Assembly (NCBI GenBank): GCA_013365365.1
Contig: JABVXU010000015.1
Location: forward strand, 186,001-250,000
Reading direction: 5' to 3'
Length of the DNA: 64,000 nucleotides
Origin: Cruorifilaria tuberocauda
Lineage: Eukaryota; Nematoda; Chromadorea; Rhabditida; Onchocercidae
This document shows positions 27,028 to 40,224 of this stretch, piece by piece. Position numbers and translations under genes: made by a program. The notes below the pieces were generated by a model. The model saw nothing but the letters and a program-made list of their open reading frames with translations. It was not told the DNA's origin and ran no database searches. How positions within the stretch are numbered: position 1 is the first letter of the stretch; each line of letters begins with the position of its first letter.

Positions 27028-29952
27028 ACGGAACGAGAATTCGTCTGTGAGCGTATTTGTCAACTATCTTCTACAAGGTGTATCCGTGTGGCTTCACAGA
27101 TCTCTTCGATTAATGCTTCAGGTGCAATGAGCGTTTTTTTGTAGCGCCAAGATTGTTTTTTAAAAGTATTAACAGACAATTATATATGGATATAACCTAT
27201 TATTTTCATTGTTGCTATTCCCTTAATTGTTAACAGTTTTTCTCCTTTTTTTGTAATTATATTTTGTAAACCGCATCACTTAAATGCGCGTTATACTGTA
27301 AAGCTCTATTGCAACCTAGCAGTTATTCTTTCTAATACTATTTCAATAATTTATTTTCTATTATTTTATCTTTTAATTTTTTTTCCATTTTTTGAAAGAA
27401 GTAGAAAAATTCTGGGCAAATCTTTTTTGTTTGTTAACTACTTAATTCATTCACTGAGAGCTCTGACGTTGAGTCAGTTTGCTGATGACCTTTAATATCT
27501 GGTTAGCAGCCCACACTGTTTCTGGAACCAGTATCACTCTTTAACATTTTATTTATGCTTCAAAAAATAAGGAATCAAATCAATTTATATAGCACCGCAG
27601 TTCAACTAAGCTGATTGATGGCCTCAAATCATTTTTCAATTACTCCTGCAGCTTTTCTATGAGTCTTTCATTCATCGTTTAGCAGGGTATCCACCGACAA
27701 TTGTGTTCCTTCAATCATTTCTAGAGGAATTTTCCTGCCTTTGATTGTAATTCGTTTTATATTAAGTATTTATCTGTTTCAGTTGAATAAACTAGTTTTT
27801 TTTTGCATTTTTTGAATAGGTTTATTCATAATTATATATCAATAATCAACTATGAATTTGTTCACTTACAATTAGTCTTTTAAGGTCTGCAAAGCAATAG
27901 AAACATAGGCCAAAGGGTGATGAAATCACCTCAATTAATATGGAAGATTTCTCATAGCTTCAAAATCTCTGTACGGCGGTTTTGCCATAATAGAGATTTT
28001 AAACGTGATTTAAATGTTTTTAAAAGAATCAATGGATTGAGGTTTATGCTATGTTTACATCAACAGCTAATATTTACTGTTCGATTTTTATCGTTTACTG
28101 CCATTTTTTGTCAATTTCTAAACTTTTTTCCTTGCATGCACCGAATACTTTCAATTTCTATGAAAGATGATTCAGCGTCTTACTTAAATTCATCACAGAA
28201 AGTACTCAGTATAATTTATTTAAATAGAACAATCAGTTGTTGACAAAGCAGACAAGGTTGTGACTTATTAATTCCGCTTTTTGATTGCATTCTTTTTTAT
28301 TACATAATATTTTTAAATTCAATTTTGTTTTTGAGAATTTCTAAGAGAACAATACTTTGGGCATTTATTACAGAAACATTGACTGTCAATAAGTTAAAAA
28401 AACAACTGAAAATTGAAGATTGCATGTTAATCATATATTACGACTGATATTCAGAAAAAATTTGCTGAAAAATACCAAATGACAACTATTTATTGCTGAA
28501 TTCCTCCCATTCATTGCCTCTTTTTGATTGTTCACTGAATTTTTCTTCGTTACAGTTGGTTTTACGAGACATTCTCTAGCAGAGATGAACAACGGTGTCA
28601 CACTCAAATCCTCCCAATGCGGTGATTAATAAGTGTTATACAATGATATTTTCCGAATTGTTCACGATCTAACCAACGTTCAAAAGACGAACTTTTATTG
28701 AAAAATATGCGATTGTTACCTACATATCTCATTTAATTACTTTTATTGATTTCGTAGATCATTAAAACTTTGATGAAATACGAAATGAATTCACGTAAGA
28801 AAACTATTCAGCGAAAATCGAAATTTTTGGTAGCTCTTTTAAATTTACTTTTCAATAGTTACGGATTTTCTTAACATTTGAACCCACCTGATACAATTTC
28901 AAATATACGTGAAAAAATCTGAAAGGTTAAAATAAATGAACAATTAGAGGAGTTATTTATTCATTAGAATGATAACAATGCGAGAAGAAAATGCAATAAA
29001 ACTGAAATCAAAATAAAGCACCGAGGTTTCATTTACACGTATAAAAGAAGCCACTGAGGGAATAATTATAATGAATATTATGAAAACTGATGTGCTCCAT
29101 TTCCTCATCTACATATCGAAAACTTGAACGAAACTTTATATTTTCAAAGAAATGATCTGCATTTCAATCATTACAATCAAATTTGGACTTTAAAAATTTG
29201 TTGAGTTCGATTTCTGGAAAGCATAATTGCAAAAGAAACTTCTTAGGGTTAAACTAAAGAAATAAATCAACATTATACAGGTAAACACTGAAATTCGGTG
29301 AATCTTGCTGGATGACCGATGGAAATATATATAAGATAAACTATGTTTAATATGAAAGAAGCTAAAATAGAATTGCATAAAATTTTCGAAAGAAAGAATA
29401 AAATAATAGCGTTTTGGGCAGCACAGAAAACTTCAATTCTATGCTATGCAATGCATAAAATTAGTACAATCAAATGATTTATAAGAAATAAACGTTTAAA
29501 TTAAAGCTAAAAGTATTCCAACCAATATAATGACGAAGTTGGCAGTGAAGGGATTGCCGATGTACGTGTTATAATTCACACAACACTAATAAATGGGTTA
29601 TTTTAATAGAATACTATAAAATCAGAATAGTTCAAAACAAAGACTTGTTGTGTTAAAATTTAAAGCAAAAAAAAATTAGAATGGAGTTTGGCTTATTTCG
29701 ATATTTTTTTTGCATTGTAATAACACTTCTTATTTGGATTTAAATATCCAAACTGCGTTTATCAAAATAAAAAAGTTGGTTCTATTTAGCATAACACACG
29801 CAGAACAAAAAAAACAAAAAGTTAGAAAAATTTAGATTATTGGAAGGAAAATGTAAAAATAATTTTTTCTGAATTCAAACAGAAGAGTTAAGTGCATCAA
29901 TTGCAAATTATTCCCATCATATTTCAACACATATCATTTACAGTCTCAACTA
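27028..29952. other. STAR gene 3' UTR (AATAAA at 27786-27791) and intergenic DNA
   Basis: About 760 nt after the TGA there is a canonical poly(A) signal at 27786-27791 followed by a T-run, a plausible transcript end. Such a long 3' UTR would leave room for post-transcriptional control. The remaining 2.1 kb is AT-rich; I see no exon chain on either strand. Confidence 0.5.
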
Positions 29953-29999
29953 TCAGCGTACGGCAAATCCTCCACCACCAGCTTCACCGGATCCAATCT
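29953..29999 (-). CDS. Possible isolated terminal exon ending GSGEAGGGGFAVR (minus strand)
   Basis: On the minus strand a good acceptor (TTTAATTTCAG) is followed by a frame that reads IGSGEAGGGGFAVR and then TGA when entered from a phase-1 donor. The codons are less AT-rich than the surroundings. I could not find the exon that would precede it. It could be an alternative last exon of the minus-strand membrane-protein gene about 1.4 kb upstream, the end of an unrecognised gene, or chance. Confidence 0.25.
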
Positions 30000-31356
30000 C
30001 TGAAATTAAAATGAACTTTAAAGTTGAAATCAAAAGTCAATTTATACAAATAATAAATGCAAGAAGTATGCAGCGAAGGAAGATTTATATCAATCAAATT
30101 TCTTATCTACTTTGAAAACAAAAAACAACAATAAATTTACTCTTCATATAAAAAATCTAAATTTTATATTTATATAACAACTACTGCTTTCATTTAACAT
30201 GCATTGGTCCCTCTTTGTAGTGATAATTGAATGGCTTCAAAAATCAATTAATCAAGTAAATTTTAACGAAAATAATTAACGGACTCAAAAAATCTTCAAA
30301 ACAAGAAAACAACTGGCGATTCATTTTAAAAAAGACGAAAAGAAAGAAAAGGAAAGCAATAACGCTGTGGTGATCCGACATATAATAGCACGAAAGCTGG
30401 CACGAGCACAGAAACCATTTACTTTAAACTGAAAATTATGGATGACAAGAAAGCGCTCGAAGTAAATGGTGCTTTCCAGGATGAGAAAAAAAGACAACTG
30501 AAATGCTTGCCAAAAAAAAGAAATGAACACAAAAAGAATTGAAAAAATTCGCTAAAAGTTTGTTTTTCTTGGTTTGCATCAAATATGACGAGTATGAAAA
30601 ACTCCAGTCATTTCCTCAAAAAAAAATTATTTACAGGATTACCGTTGACAGCTAACTTCAAGTAAAGTAGAGTCTTTAAAAGTTTACTTTTCAAATAGTG
30701 AAATTAGTAGAATTATCGCTAATGTAGATCCATAAGAAACACTCAATCTGAATTGATCCGGAAAAATGAGGGTATAACTACGTACGCAAAATATCTGAGC
30801 GATACTGATGCTCATCAGACCTCGCTACAGAATTATCAATGTTACTTTACTTTGCAGGCAGAATATTTTTCGAAATAGAATGATGATAATCTAACCAGCA
30901 TGACATCATAATTAGAATATTCTAGATTTTCTCGCCATTGTTAATCTTTAGCTAAAAAAATCTCTGAATGGTTATGTCACTCTGAAAAATGATGCACAAA
31001 CGGCAATTAAACATTTTTTGGTAATATTTATGTATATTTCTGAATTAAAAGCAATTTTATGATAAGTCCTAGATAGATAATCCCAAGAAAAATTATAAAA
31101 ATCTAAGGAGAAATTAGTTACAGTTAATTAGCCTGTAGTTAATCATTAGAACTTGTAATATTTTCGACATTCAGTTTTATATACACAAGAGCGAATTCAA
31201 CAGCAAGGTCTAACATTTAAATTTTCAACTAGAAGTGATAAATTTTCAATTTTTCAAGGAATAACTGAAATAATACTTATTGAGAAAACACATCCAACAA
31301 TTGCAATAAAGTTCATCACTTTTAGAAAACAAAAAAGGAAAGGAAACAAAAAAGTG

Positions 31357-32442
31357 TCAAACTTTATGTGCATGGCCATTGAGCAAATTTGGTGCTTCCA
31401 ACGGTATTGTGGCAGTTTCGTTGTGACTCGAGTTATCTTGCGACTGATTCATCGGAATTTTTTCTATATCTATAACCGTGGCTCCAACACCACTAACTTT
31501 CTGACTTCTTGAATCGTGCCAGGAATCAAGATATCCATGATAGGCACCATAATGTGTATGTCGGGGTAATGATCGATCCTCTAATGACTGAAAGGCAACT
31601 TGATTGTTTAATTCCCATTGATCCATCTTAACAATAGCTTAATACGTCTTTAATGGTTCTACTGCATTATTTTCGAAATTACTCTGAATGCTCAAATTGA
31701 TTGAACAAAAAACCCAATGCCTGCTATTTTTCTATTTGAATATTTAGCGATGAAGCAGGAAAGATGCAGTGAAATAATCTTATTAACACACTTTTACACC
31801 ACATTTCATAGAATTTCGCCTTTTAACTTCTCAGGCAAAAACTCAAAAACAAATTCAATTCAGCAAAATTTAATTTAAAGTACCAATCAATGATTTTCAC
31901 TGAATTGAGAGCAATTTTTTTTTAATTACTGCATTTAAATTATGCCTTTAAATTGCAAAAAAAATTTTTTTCGAACAGCATTTTAAATTTGAATTTTCAC
32001 AAACAAATAAACCTCAATCCGATGTCCTAACTCATGTTTTCGACGTGCAACACTACTTCGGCATTGAGTAAGTTTCACGATTAGAAATAAAAATACTCCA
32101 ACAATTGACAAACAAACCAAACCAAACGTCATATTGCGCAAATCCATAATGTAATTTGTCATTCGGTGCATATCATCGGCAACCTGCAAAATTATAACTT
32201 AAAATTATCAAACATGTATAACTATAATATGCTTCACTGTGGTTCAACTAGAATGAATAATTATGGAGAAATATTGGAGATCGAGTATCAACATAAAATA
32301 ATCTGGCAATATTAGAAATTCTATTAAAAATAAACACGACCTGCATCATTTTTGGAATGCTTTTAAATATAACATTCATGTCCGGATATGGTTGATGATC
32401 CATCATTGGATCGGATTTTGGAGTACTATTGCTACCACCCAT
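31357..32442 (-). CDS. Small single-pass membrane protein, unknown function
   Basis: Exons on the minus strand 32442-32341, 32183-32013 and 31626-31357 all meet in phase 0 and give 180 residues ending LLNGHAHKV before TGA. I do not recognise the family. Visible features are an N-terminus MGGSNS (fits the MGxxx[S/T] N-myristoylation pattern), about 50 polar residues, one hydrophobic segment (MTFGLVCLSIVGVFLFLIVKL, about residues 53-73), then a basic stretch (RRKHELGHR). A hydrophilic tail of about 100 residues with Asn/Ser/His-rich stretches follows. A splice acceptor (CACTTTTAG) lies 8 nt upstream of the ATG, so a 5' UTR exon or a trans-spliced leader is likely. A candidate minus-strand donor (CCGTTCG|GTAAGT) near 36032 could belong to such a 5' exon. 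Its neighbour on the other side is divergent. Confidence 0.65.
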
Positions 32443-35400
32443 GATATCAACTAAAAGTGCACAGAAAATATGAAGACAAATATATTAACACGTACTTCCA
32501 ACGAACAAATGATTCAGAAGAACGTAGTGAAATCTGGAAATTCTATTATTTAATTGCAAACTTCATAAATTCGAAGACAAATATTGTCGAATCATATCTA
32601 TCGATTGCTGAAATTCTGTTGGTAGCAATTTATTTCAGATCGAACAAATTAAAATTAAAATTATACATTCCTCAAAATAGTGTAAATTTGGCTAGTGTAA
32701 ATATTATTTGAAAGGAATGGAAGAAAGGATTTACAGAAATGTTGAATTTTGATAATAACTGCATGCTAGATAGCAGTGACGAATTAAAGCAAATTCGGTA
32801 ATTTAGCATATAATTATCTTCTCGAGCAACAGATAAAATTCAAATTCCACGTATATTTCTCAAGGAAAATGTAAATGGTACCTGGTGATTTATGCTAAAA
32901 GCGTTAACATTATATGGAATTTTAAAATGCATCATTCTATTATATTACACTGTTAGATGAAGAATTTGTTTAACGAATAAAAAAAAGAGCGTAGAATACG
33001 AGGAATGGCTGAACGAATTGAATGCATTACTACTTTATATCTGTACTTTTTTGGTAAAATAATGTAAAGCAAGGTCAAAAGTTAATGCAGACATGTAGGC
33101 TTGTTAATCCATTCCATTCAACAAAAAGAAAATTTTCTAAATTCTAAAAATCTTAAAATAATGAGAGCCCTCATAAAGAAATCATCGAAAAAGTGATGCA
33201 AACTCGTCGTAATTCCCTTTTTCTAAATATTTTCTCAGAAAATGCGTAAAACAAATACTTATGCTAACAGAAAAATAAAGTGATAATTAGGTAAACGGCA
33301 ATAAATCTGACGCAAACGAATCTATTTTGGAGGGAGAGAAAGAGGAGAAACAGAACATGACGAAAAGTTCCGTTTACAGCAAGATGAATTCTACCATTTT
33401 GAAGCTTAATGATATGAAATACTACTAAATTAGTGAGGATTATCATGCGTTTATAATTCTGATCAAATTTGAGCGATTTTCTAAATAAAATCAGTAATGA
33501 AATGACCAATTTGATGCCAAGAAAAGGCATCACTTAAAATTTAATTTAGCCATTAGTTTTTCCATTAACCAATCGATGAATCAACATTTCTTATTTCGAG
33601 TTTTATGCTAATTTGAATAAAGATTTTGTAAAACAAGTCATTCATCTACATGTGTGATCTATCTGCCTATACATTTATCAATCCATTCATCCACAAATTC
33701 ATTCAGCTAATTAATTATTTGTCGCTGAATCTCGCTAAAATTAGAAAATATTTCAAAACAAAATGTATTGCATTAATTGGTTTCATCTTTGTATTAAAAA
33801 CGAATAAATTTAAATACTAACATAGCAAAAAAAAATAAAATATGTGGGAATGGATTTGTTTAAAAATATTGAGATTATTATTTTAAAAAATAGCAATTCT
33901 TGGAAGAAGTTGGAATTTATAAATTTATTTAAGAAGGTATTTAAAGTAATTTATCAAATCTACTGCATATCAGTAGTATGTTAACAAAACTAGAAACACA
34001 ATATCAACTGTTTGAAACTTCATAACATAAGAGTAATCTGATGGAAACATGACTACTGCATTTGCCAGATGCCAGGTGAAAGACAGGTGAGGAGGCTACT
34101 ACTTGGTATATTACATATGCTTTATGTTTTGATAACTCTGTTTAACATCATATCCCTCACTTTTACATCAATCTCAAGTGAAGAATAATTTCATACCATA
34201 AGTTATTTACTTTCTAGCCAAAACTATTAGCATTTCTAAATCCGAGAAATACCGCCAAAAGCACTAAAACAGTTTACAATATTTTTTTTTATTTTCTGTT
34301 GGTGAAAATCAGACGTTAGTGACTTCGAATGATGAAAAAATAGTTGCCTAATGAGACAAATGAAAGCCTAAAATGAACTTTTGACTTTTCCAGTTCGTTA
34401 TCCTTACAGATTGATTTAAATTTCACAAAACTTTGACTCAATCTTATGCTATATGAGAAGATTACTATCATACTTCATGGATTAAGATATTGAAGCGATC
34501 ATACAACTACAGTGCTAAGTGATGAATGAATAATTCTGTTAAGAAATGATAAATATAAAAAAGTGAGATTCAACATAGCAAAAAAGAAAACAGATGAAGA
34601 ATTTGGGTAAAATGATAGAAATATTCCCCAAAGAGGAAATATTTTGATTTTTTCAAAAAAAGAACAAGAAATATGTACAATGAATGGAGAATAGTAGTAA
34701 AAGAAAAACGACTAAAGCTATAGTTATTTTCTGGCATATCAAATTCTAGCTCAATTAGAATTTATAAGGAAAATTTCCAATTTCTATTTTCACAAAACTT
34801 TTCCTACTTTTTCATCCCCAATTTTCACTTCAAATCCAGGAATTGATAAACATTTGTGATTTTAAAATGATTCACTTCCACCGGGATCAACATAATGCAC
34901 CTGTTAATGCACAGAGATGTAATTTTTATTAATGAATCTTAAATACACTCAATCTCTCCGTTTCTGAACCTTCATATGATAATATTGAGAAGGCATAGCT
35001 CGCAATGAGTCATTTAATAATGAGAAGAAGAAGGGAAGAAACAAAAAGTTATAAGAAATCGTTAACGATTCAACATATTCTAATGCCATCAATTATAGTT
35101 TTCGGAAAAAAGAACAAAAAATCATCGATTTCGTTGATCTCTTCAAATCAGAAATATAGAAGAAACTGATAGCGCTAAGAATGATGCATTCAGTTGAAGT
35201 ATGAAACAGTAAGTATAATTAAATACAAAGAAAATTTTCAAATTATTAGAAAATGTTACAACAACTGGCAAAAATAATTCTAACAACAAAATAAGCAAGT
35301 TAGATTGCCTATGAGAATGAAGTAAAAGGAAATAAATAGAATAGTGAGTTAAATACTTTGAATATATATATTTCTGAAATTTCAATTTGAAGATTCAGTT

Positions 35401-36365
35401 CATATCGATTAAAAAAAATTTTGCAAAGTAATTGTTGAAATGTTAATAGTTTCTATTATTTATACTGCAGAAAACATGCATCATTAGAGGTCACATATAT
35501 TTATTGCCACTGTTACTATTATCAACCAAAATCAATGAAAAAATGATTAAAAACAATAGTGATACTTTTACGAATTATTTCTTAAACTTTTTGTCCTTTT
35601 GTGAGAAATCTTTTTGTAACTCAAATAATTCATAATTAACTATGAAAAAGAAATGGAGCACTCAAATGCCAATCTTTCCTGTAATAAATTTGTATATAAG
35701 GCGAGAATAAGTTTCCAGAGATATATCAAAAGGAAATTGATTCTTATTTTTTTTGATTGAGTGATTCAGTTTTAGTAATGAAATACAGAAATTAATAAGT
35801 TGGGGTGATCACACCTCTAAGGAAATTGTGCAGATTTCGTAAGTAACAACAATTCAGCTTTAGAAGGATGAAAATTCATTTTAATTTCGAATGAAAAGTG
35901 TTTCAAATATGAAACTTACTACCAAATATGAAAAATTAATAAAGAAGATGATCTCTTATCAATAAGCAACAGCAAAGGCCAATGCCAATACCCAATTTGG
36001 CCCTTTAAACTCTAGCAAGGAATGAACTTACCGAACGGTTGGTTGTTAATTTTGTAAATGATAAATCTCACTGAAATACGAATGCTCGTGCAAGGTAATG
36101 CACAAGTTATATGAAAAGTTATACATAACACTGCACATTCTTTAAACAAAAATGCGAAATAAACTTGAGAGTTTAAATAATATATTGGAAAGTGATAATA
36201 TCCAGTTGTACTATCACCAGACGTTCACTGCCACAACGTGCCACGTATCGAGCGCAATTCGAATAAAGCTTTACTCTACACTTATCTCATTAGGGCGCAA
36301 AAATAAAAGATATACATACAATCTATAATAGTAATTCATTTCGTATAAACATAGGGAAAGGAAAA

Positions 36366-36410
36366 CGAGAGAAAGAGAGAGAGGGAAAAAGAGAGAGGAG
36401 AGAAGAAAGA
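36366..36410. repeat. Imperfect (GA)n purine tract
   Basis: GA-rich run with GGG and AAA interruptions, all purine on the plus strand. It lies about 75 nt before a complementary CT-rich tract. Confidence 0.85.
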
Positions 36411-36483
36411 ATGTCAGATAGTTGTCAGAGATGAATGGTAGGAAGAAATGGATTTTCTAACATACTGCTGATTGATGTTCCAT

Positions 36484-36538
36484 CCCTCTCTCTCTCCCTC
36501 TCTCTCTCTCTCTCCCTCTCCCTCTCTCCCTCTCTCCG
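36484..36538. repeat. Imperfect (CT)n pyrimidine tract
   Basis: About 55 nt of CT dinucleotides with CCC interruptions, all pyrimidine on the plus strand. It is approximately the reverse complement of the GA tract just upstream. Confidence 0.9.
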
Positions 36539-37177
36539 ATCATCCTTCACAGCATACTTTAAATCATCTGACTAATACTGCTTCAACTAAAAGCACTTAA
36601 TTTCACTTCAAAGCGAGAAAGTTATTTACATCATTGAAATTGTAATACAATTCATTTAAATAACCAATATGAATTCCTACAATAAGGCATATTTTATCCA
36701 TATTGTGATTTCTGTGATAATAAGTAAAAAATTTTTTTGGAATGATATATTTGTACTTAAACTGGAATCGTATATGATGCATTTTTGTACTTTTCTTTAC
36801 AATTTGTTATCGATTTTAGCAGGCAGTGTCAAATGTCAGTCAATGGGAATGTCAAAAAAGGTTAGTTAGCTTATTCCATTCATACAAATCCGTTAAGATT
36901 TTAAGTGTAAACATAAACAGAAATGCTAAGCTTATTCTTTAATCACATTAAAAGTGCGGCAGGAACTCCCTGGCAGACAGACGGAATAGTGAAGGAAGAA
37001 ATAGTGGAAGATTTTTGAATTAAGGAGAAAAACCTAAGAAGAGTTGATTTGGAGCAGTGAAACTGGCACTTTACTGCCCTCTAACTAAACCTCGTTGACC
37101 TCTAATTGATATTAATCTTCGATAAACATAACCTTCAGTATGAATCAATAATACATTATTCTTTTAGTCAATTACAG

Positions 37178-37181
<4 letters not shown>

Positions 37182-37262
<81 letters not shown>
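37182..37262. repeat. Pure (GA)40 microsatellite
   Basis: An essentially perfect AG dinucleotide run of about 80 nt, the longest simple repeat in the window. The Arg-Glu repeat it encodes in one frame is an artefact of the repeat, not a gene. Confidence 0.95.
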
Positions 37263-37267
<5 letters not shown>

Positions 37268-38660
37268 TATAAAAGCTACTTTTTTCTGAAAAATGGAAAT
37301 TAATATTACAGTTATAAATCATCATCATTTATCTTCGATATTCACTGTTCATCCAGTCCAGTATTTTGTTGGCTTATTCTTTAAATGTTTTCCGTCTTGA
37401 ATAGATGGAAGCGAACAAACAAAACTGTTAAAAAAGTGTAACTGTTATACATTCTACATTTTACACATTAAGCTATTTCACACACATATGCGACAAAGCC
37501 GCTTTTACTAATCTAAGGAAGGCACCCATTTTCTTTACAAAAAATCATTACAGTTTTACATTATCAGTGAATCGATTTTGTGATACCGCAATACATTCAT
37601 TATTCCTTTACCATCTTACTTTAAATCTCATAAGTAATTTCAAATGTAATTTATTGCCTAAATGAACCTGTGTCATTAATACTAAATAAATCGCTAATGC
37701 AATTAACTTACTTCCAATTCGGACAATTAAAGTAAATCCTATTCTCACAAATATCCAATTGTATAATTAAGTATGAATTAAAAGACTGTAAAACTTAAAC
37801 AGTGAGTGCTGGTAAATAACACTCACTTTAAAAAATGAAACAATAAAATTTGATCTTCATAGCTAATTATAGAGTTTGTCGTGTTTAGTATAAGCTTGTA
37901 AATAAAATGCTTATGAATCTTTCCAAGAAGCCAAAACGAAAAACCGCCTTGATTCAAAAAAGAAAGCAATAACAAACATGAAAGTTACAAAAATCGCAAC
38001 TTAGAAATCAAATAATTCACTGTTCGTATTTTACTACATCAAATACTTTCATAAAATATCTGAAAAAATTTATGCCATGAGACATATAATAGACAGAACG
38101 TAAGTGAAATTGAATTTTTTAAATGAATGATTCTAACAAATAAATGCTAAATCAATAATAGTTTTTGGCTAACCGAAATATGACATTAAATTTCGCAAAA
38201 CTATTTCTAAGAGAAACTAGAAAGTCATTAGCCTCGAGAAAAAGCTTCATGACATTCCACTGCAATTTAATTGATATATATTTCATTGTCAATGAATTTT
38301 TTCTTTATCAGTAAATCTTAAGTAATGCAAGCTTTTTCCCAAAATTAATTCAGTTAAACTAAAATTTAAATTAAATTTTCTTAAAGAGATAAAAGAAAAA
38401 TTAACAGTGTAGAAATTTTTGATAGATAAGGATTGATTAGTTAGCACATTGAACCATAACTAATCTAACATTGTGCGTTTTGTTGGCAGTCCTAATGAAT
38501 CAGAACGTATATTTGAATGATTGATTCATTGAAAAGCGCAACATGTCATAATTAACGATTTAAATTCAACAATCAATCGATTTTACTGTCAGATGAAATA
38601 TCTTAAAATAAATGGAAAAAAGAAAGCTGAATACGATTAACTTCTCAGTTCAATCAAATT

Positions 38661-38826
38661 TCTTTCATTATATTATTACTATTACTATTGTACTATTGTT
38701 ATTATTATATTATTATTTATTATTATTATTACTATCATTATTGTTAATTATTATTAATATTAACTATTATCATTGTAATTATTATCATTACTATTCTATT
38801 ACTGTTATCACTACCATTATTAATAA
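38661..38826. repeat. (TTA/ATT)n-type imperfect trinucleotide repeat
   Basis: About 165 nt dominated by TTA, ATT and ACT triplets with point interruptions, a degraded trinucleotide microsatellite in intergenic DNA. Confidence 0.85.
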
Positions 38827-40224
38827 TATAATATCATTAAATCGTTATTTTTTGTCTCTGTGCGATCCTCCCCTCTTCGTGCATCTATCGAGCACTTTAA
38901 TTTCTATATTAGTTTTAGATTTAAATTAAGTCTAATTCTACTTCGGCATAGATAAATTATAATTGTTTTACTCTTTTTAATGGAAAGTTCTTTAATAGAA
39001 AATTTGAGAAAGATTAGAATAACATTGATGTGTTACATTTTGGTATGCATAAGGGAAGTTTTGAAATAAAATGCAAACTTTCTGTTGAACAGCACTCTTA
39101 AATCAATCAACAAGCAAGCCATGAATAAGGAATAAATTCATGTTATTTATTATTTAAATAATCAAAAAAATTCATTAGATATGCAATTTAGCATTTGCTT
39201 CATTACCCATTTGTGGATCGCATTTTGCTGTTTTTAATACTTACATGATATCATAATACTAAAAAAAACGAAAAATCTAGTACCAATTACTAAACAATTT
39301 TTCATTTAAAATTTAGATGAAAAGCAACCAAGATATTAATAAACCCTACTATTTGAAATTTTACCTTTAAAAAGAAATCTAAGCTTTTATGTTGTCAATA
39401 TTGTTTATATCAAGTAAAACAAATATGATACTTCAATTATACCGTGAATAAGTTATCTTTAGTATCATCGTGATTGCATCATCCTTCTCGTTCCGAATTC
39501 TGAAAAATATCCGAAATGAAATAAATGTGAAAAAAAGGTATTGAAGTTAACTAATTCAATTCAATTCATATCAGATACCAATTTTTAGCGTTTTTCTATC
39601 TCTCATATCAAAAATTTATTACAAAAATTAAAGAAACAAAAGGAGTAAATTCTTATAAAATATTTTTAATCCCAATCATTTAACAATTCCATTCCTACAT
39701 TACTATTATTGTTCAGTGTAAATATGCAAATTTTGTTTGCATTATCACTACATTAGAAATAGGAACTACACTGTGTTAGGAAGTACTAATGGACAGAAAG
39801 AGTTGTTGTTGGTTCAGTTGTGCAAATACAAGAGCTGTCTCTAAATATCAAATAGCTTTGGAAAGTTAGCCATATCGGATCGGATACTGACATGGCTAAT
39901 CCAAACAACTGAAAGCTTTTCTAACATCTTCAAACTATATCTATATTGGTATACTAAACGAATTTGTCCTAAGCGCTCGGGTAAGCTTTGTGTACCAAAG
40001 TGGTAGCAAAATTTGAACCTCATTAATAGTTTTCATCCGCATAAGCTCTATTTTCAATTTATTCCAGTATTTTCAGCAGTATGCTGACGCTTCTAGTCCA
40101 CTAGCAAGAATATTTCGTTTTCCTAGATATCAGAATAATAAATAAGAATCTGGCCGAAGTGTTTATTATCTTGTAAACAACATTTCTTAAAACTGAATAT
40201 CCTGAAATAGCTACTACAAATTGG

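Larger units (their letters stand above)
32443..40224. other. Intergenic region between divergent genes
   Basis: About 7.8 kb of AT-rich DNA between the minus-strand membrane-protein gene and the plus-strand EB/deacetylase gene, so it should hold both promoters. Apart from microsatellites (36.4, 36.5, 37.2 and 38.7 kb) I see no supported coding exon. A minus-strand mini-frame at 34900-34862 (reading VHYVDPGGSESF then stop after an AACAG acceptor) is too weak to call. Confidence 0.5.

Noticed and set aside
26843..27130. Overlapping Gln-rich frame in the STAR last exon
   Set aside because: Shadow frame of the real exon 26829-27027; the phase does not match any donor.
34862..34900. Minus-strand mini-exon reading VHYVDPGGSESF and stop
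   Set aside because: Only 13 codons, a weak acceptor, and upstream of the only nearby minus-strand gene start; it cannot be its last exon.
36824..36862. Possible plus-strand mini-exon (acceptor TTTTAGCAG, donor AAAAAG|GTTAGT)
   Set aside because: Isolated, very short, with no in-phase partner. The EB gene start exon at 40225 is independently supported.
37106..37303. Reading frame with a long Arg-Glu repeat
   Set aside because: It is a translation of the (GA)40 microsatellite; there are no splice sites or conserved sequence around it.
38612..38929. Long Ile/Leu/Tyr-rich frame
   Set aside because: Product of the TTA/ATT trinucleotide repeat; low complexity.
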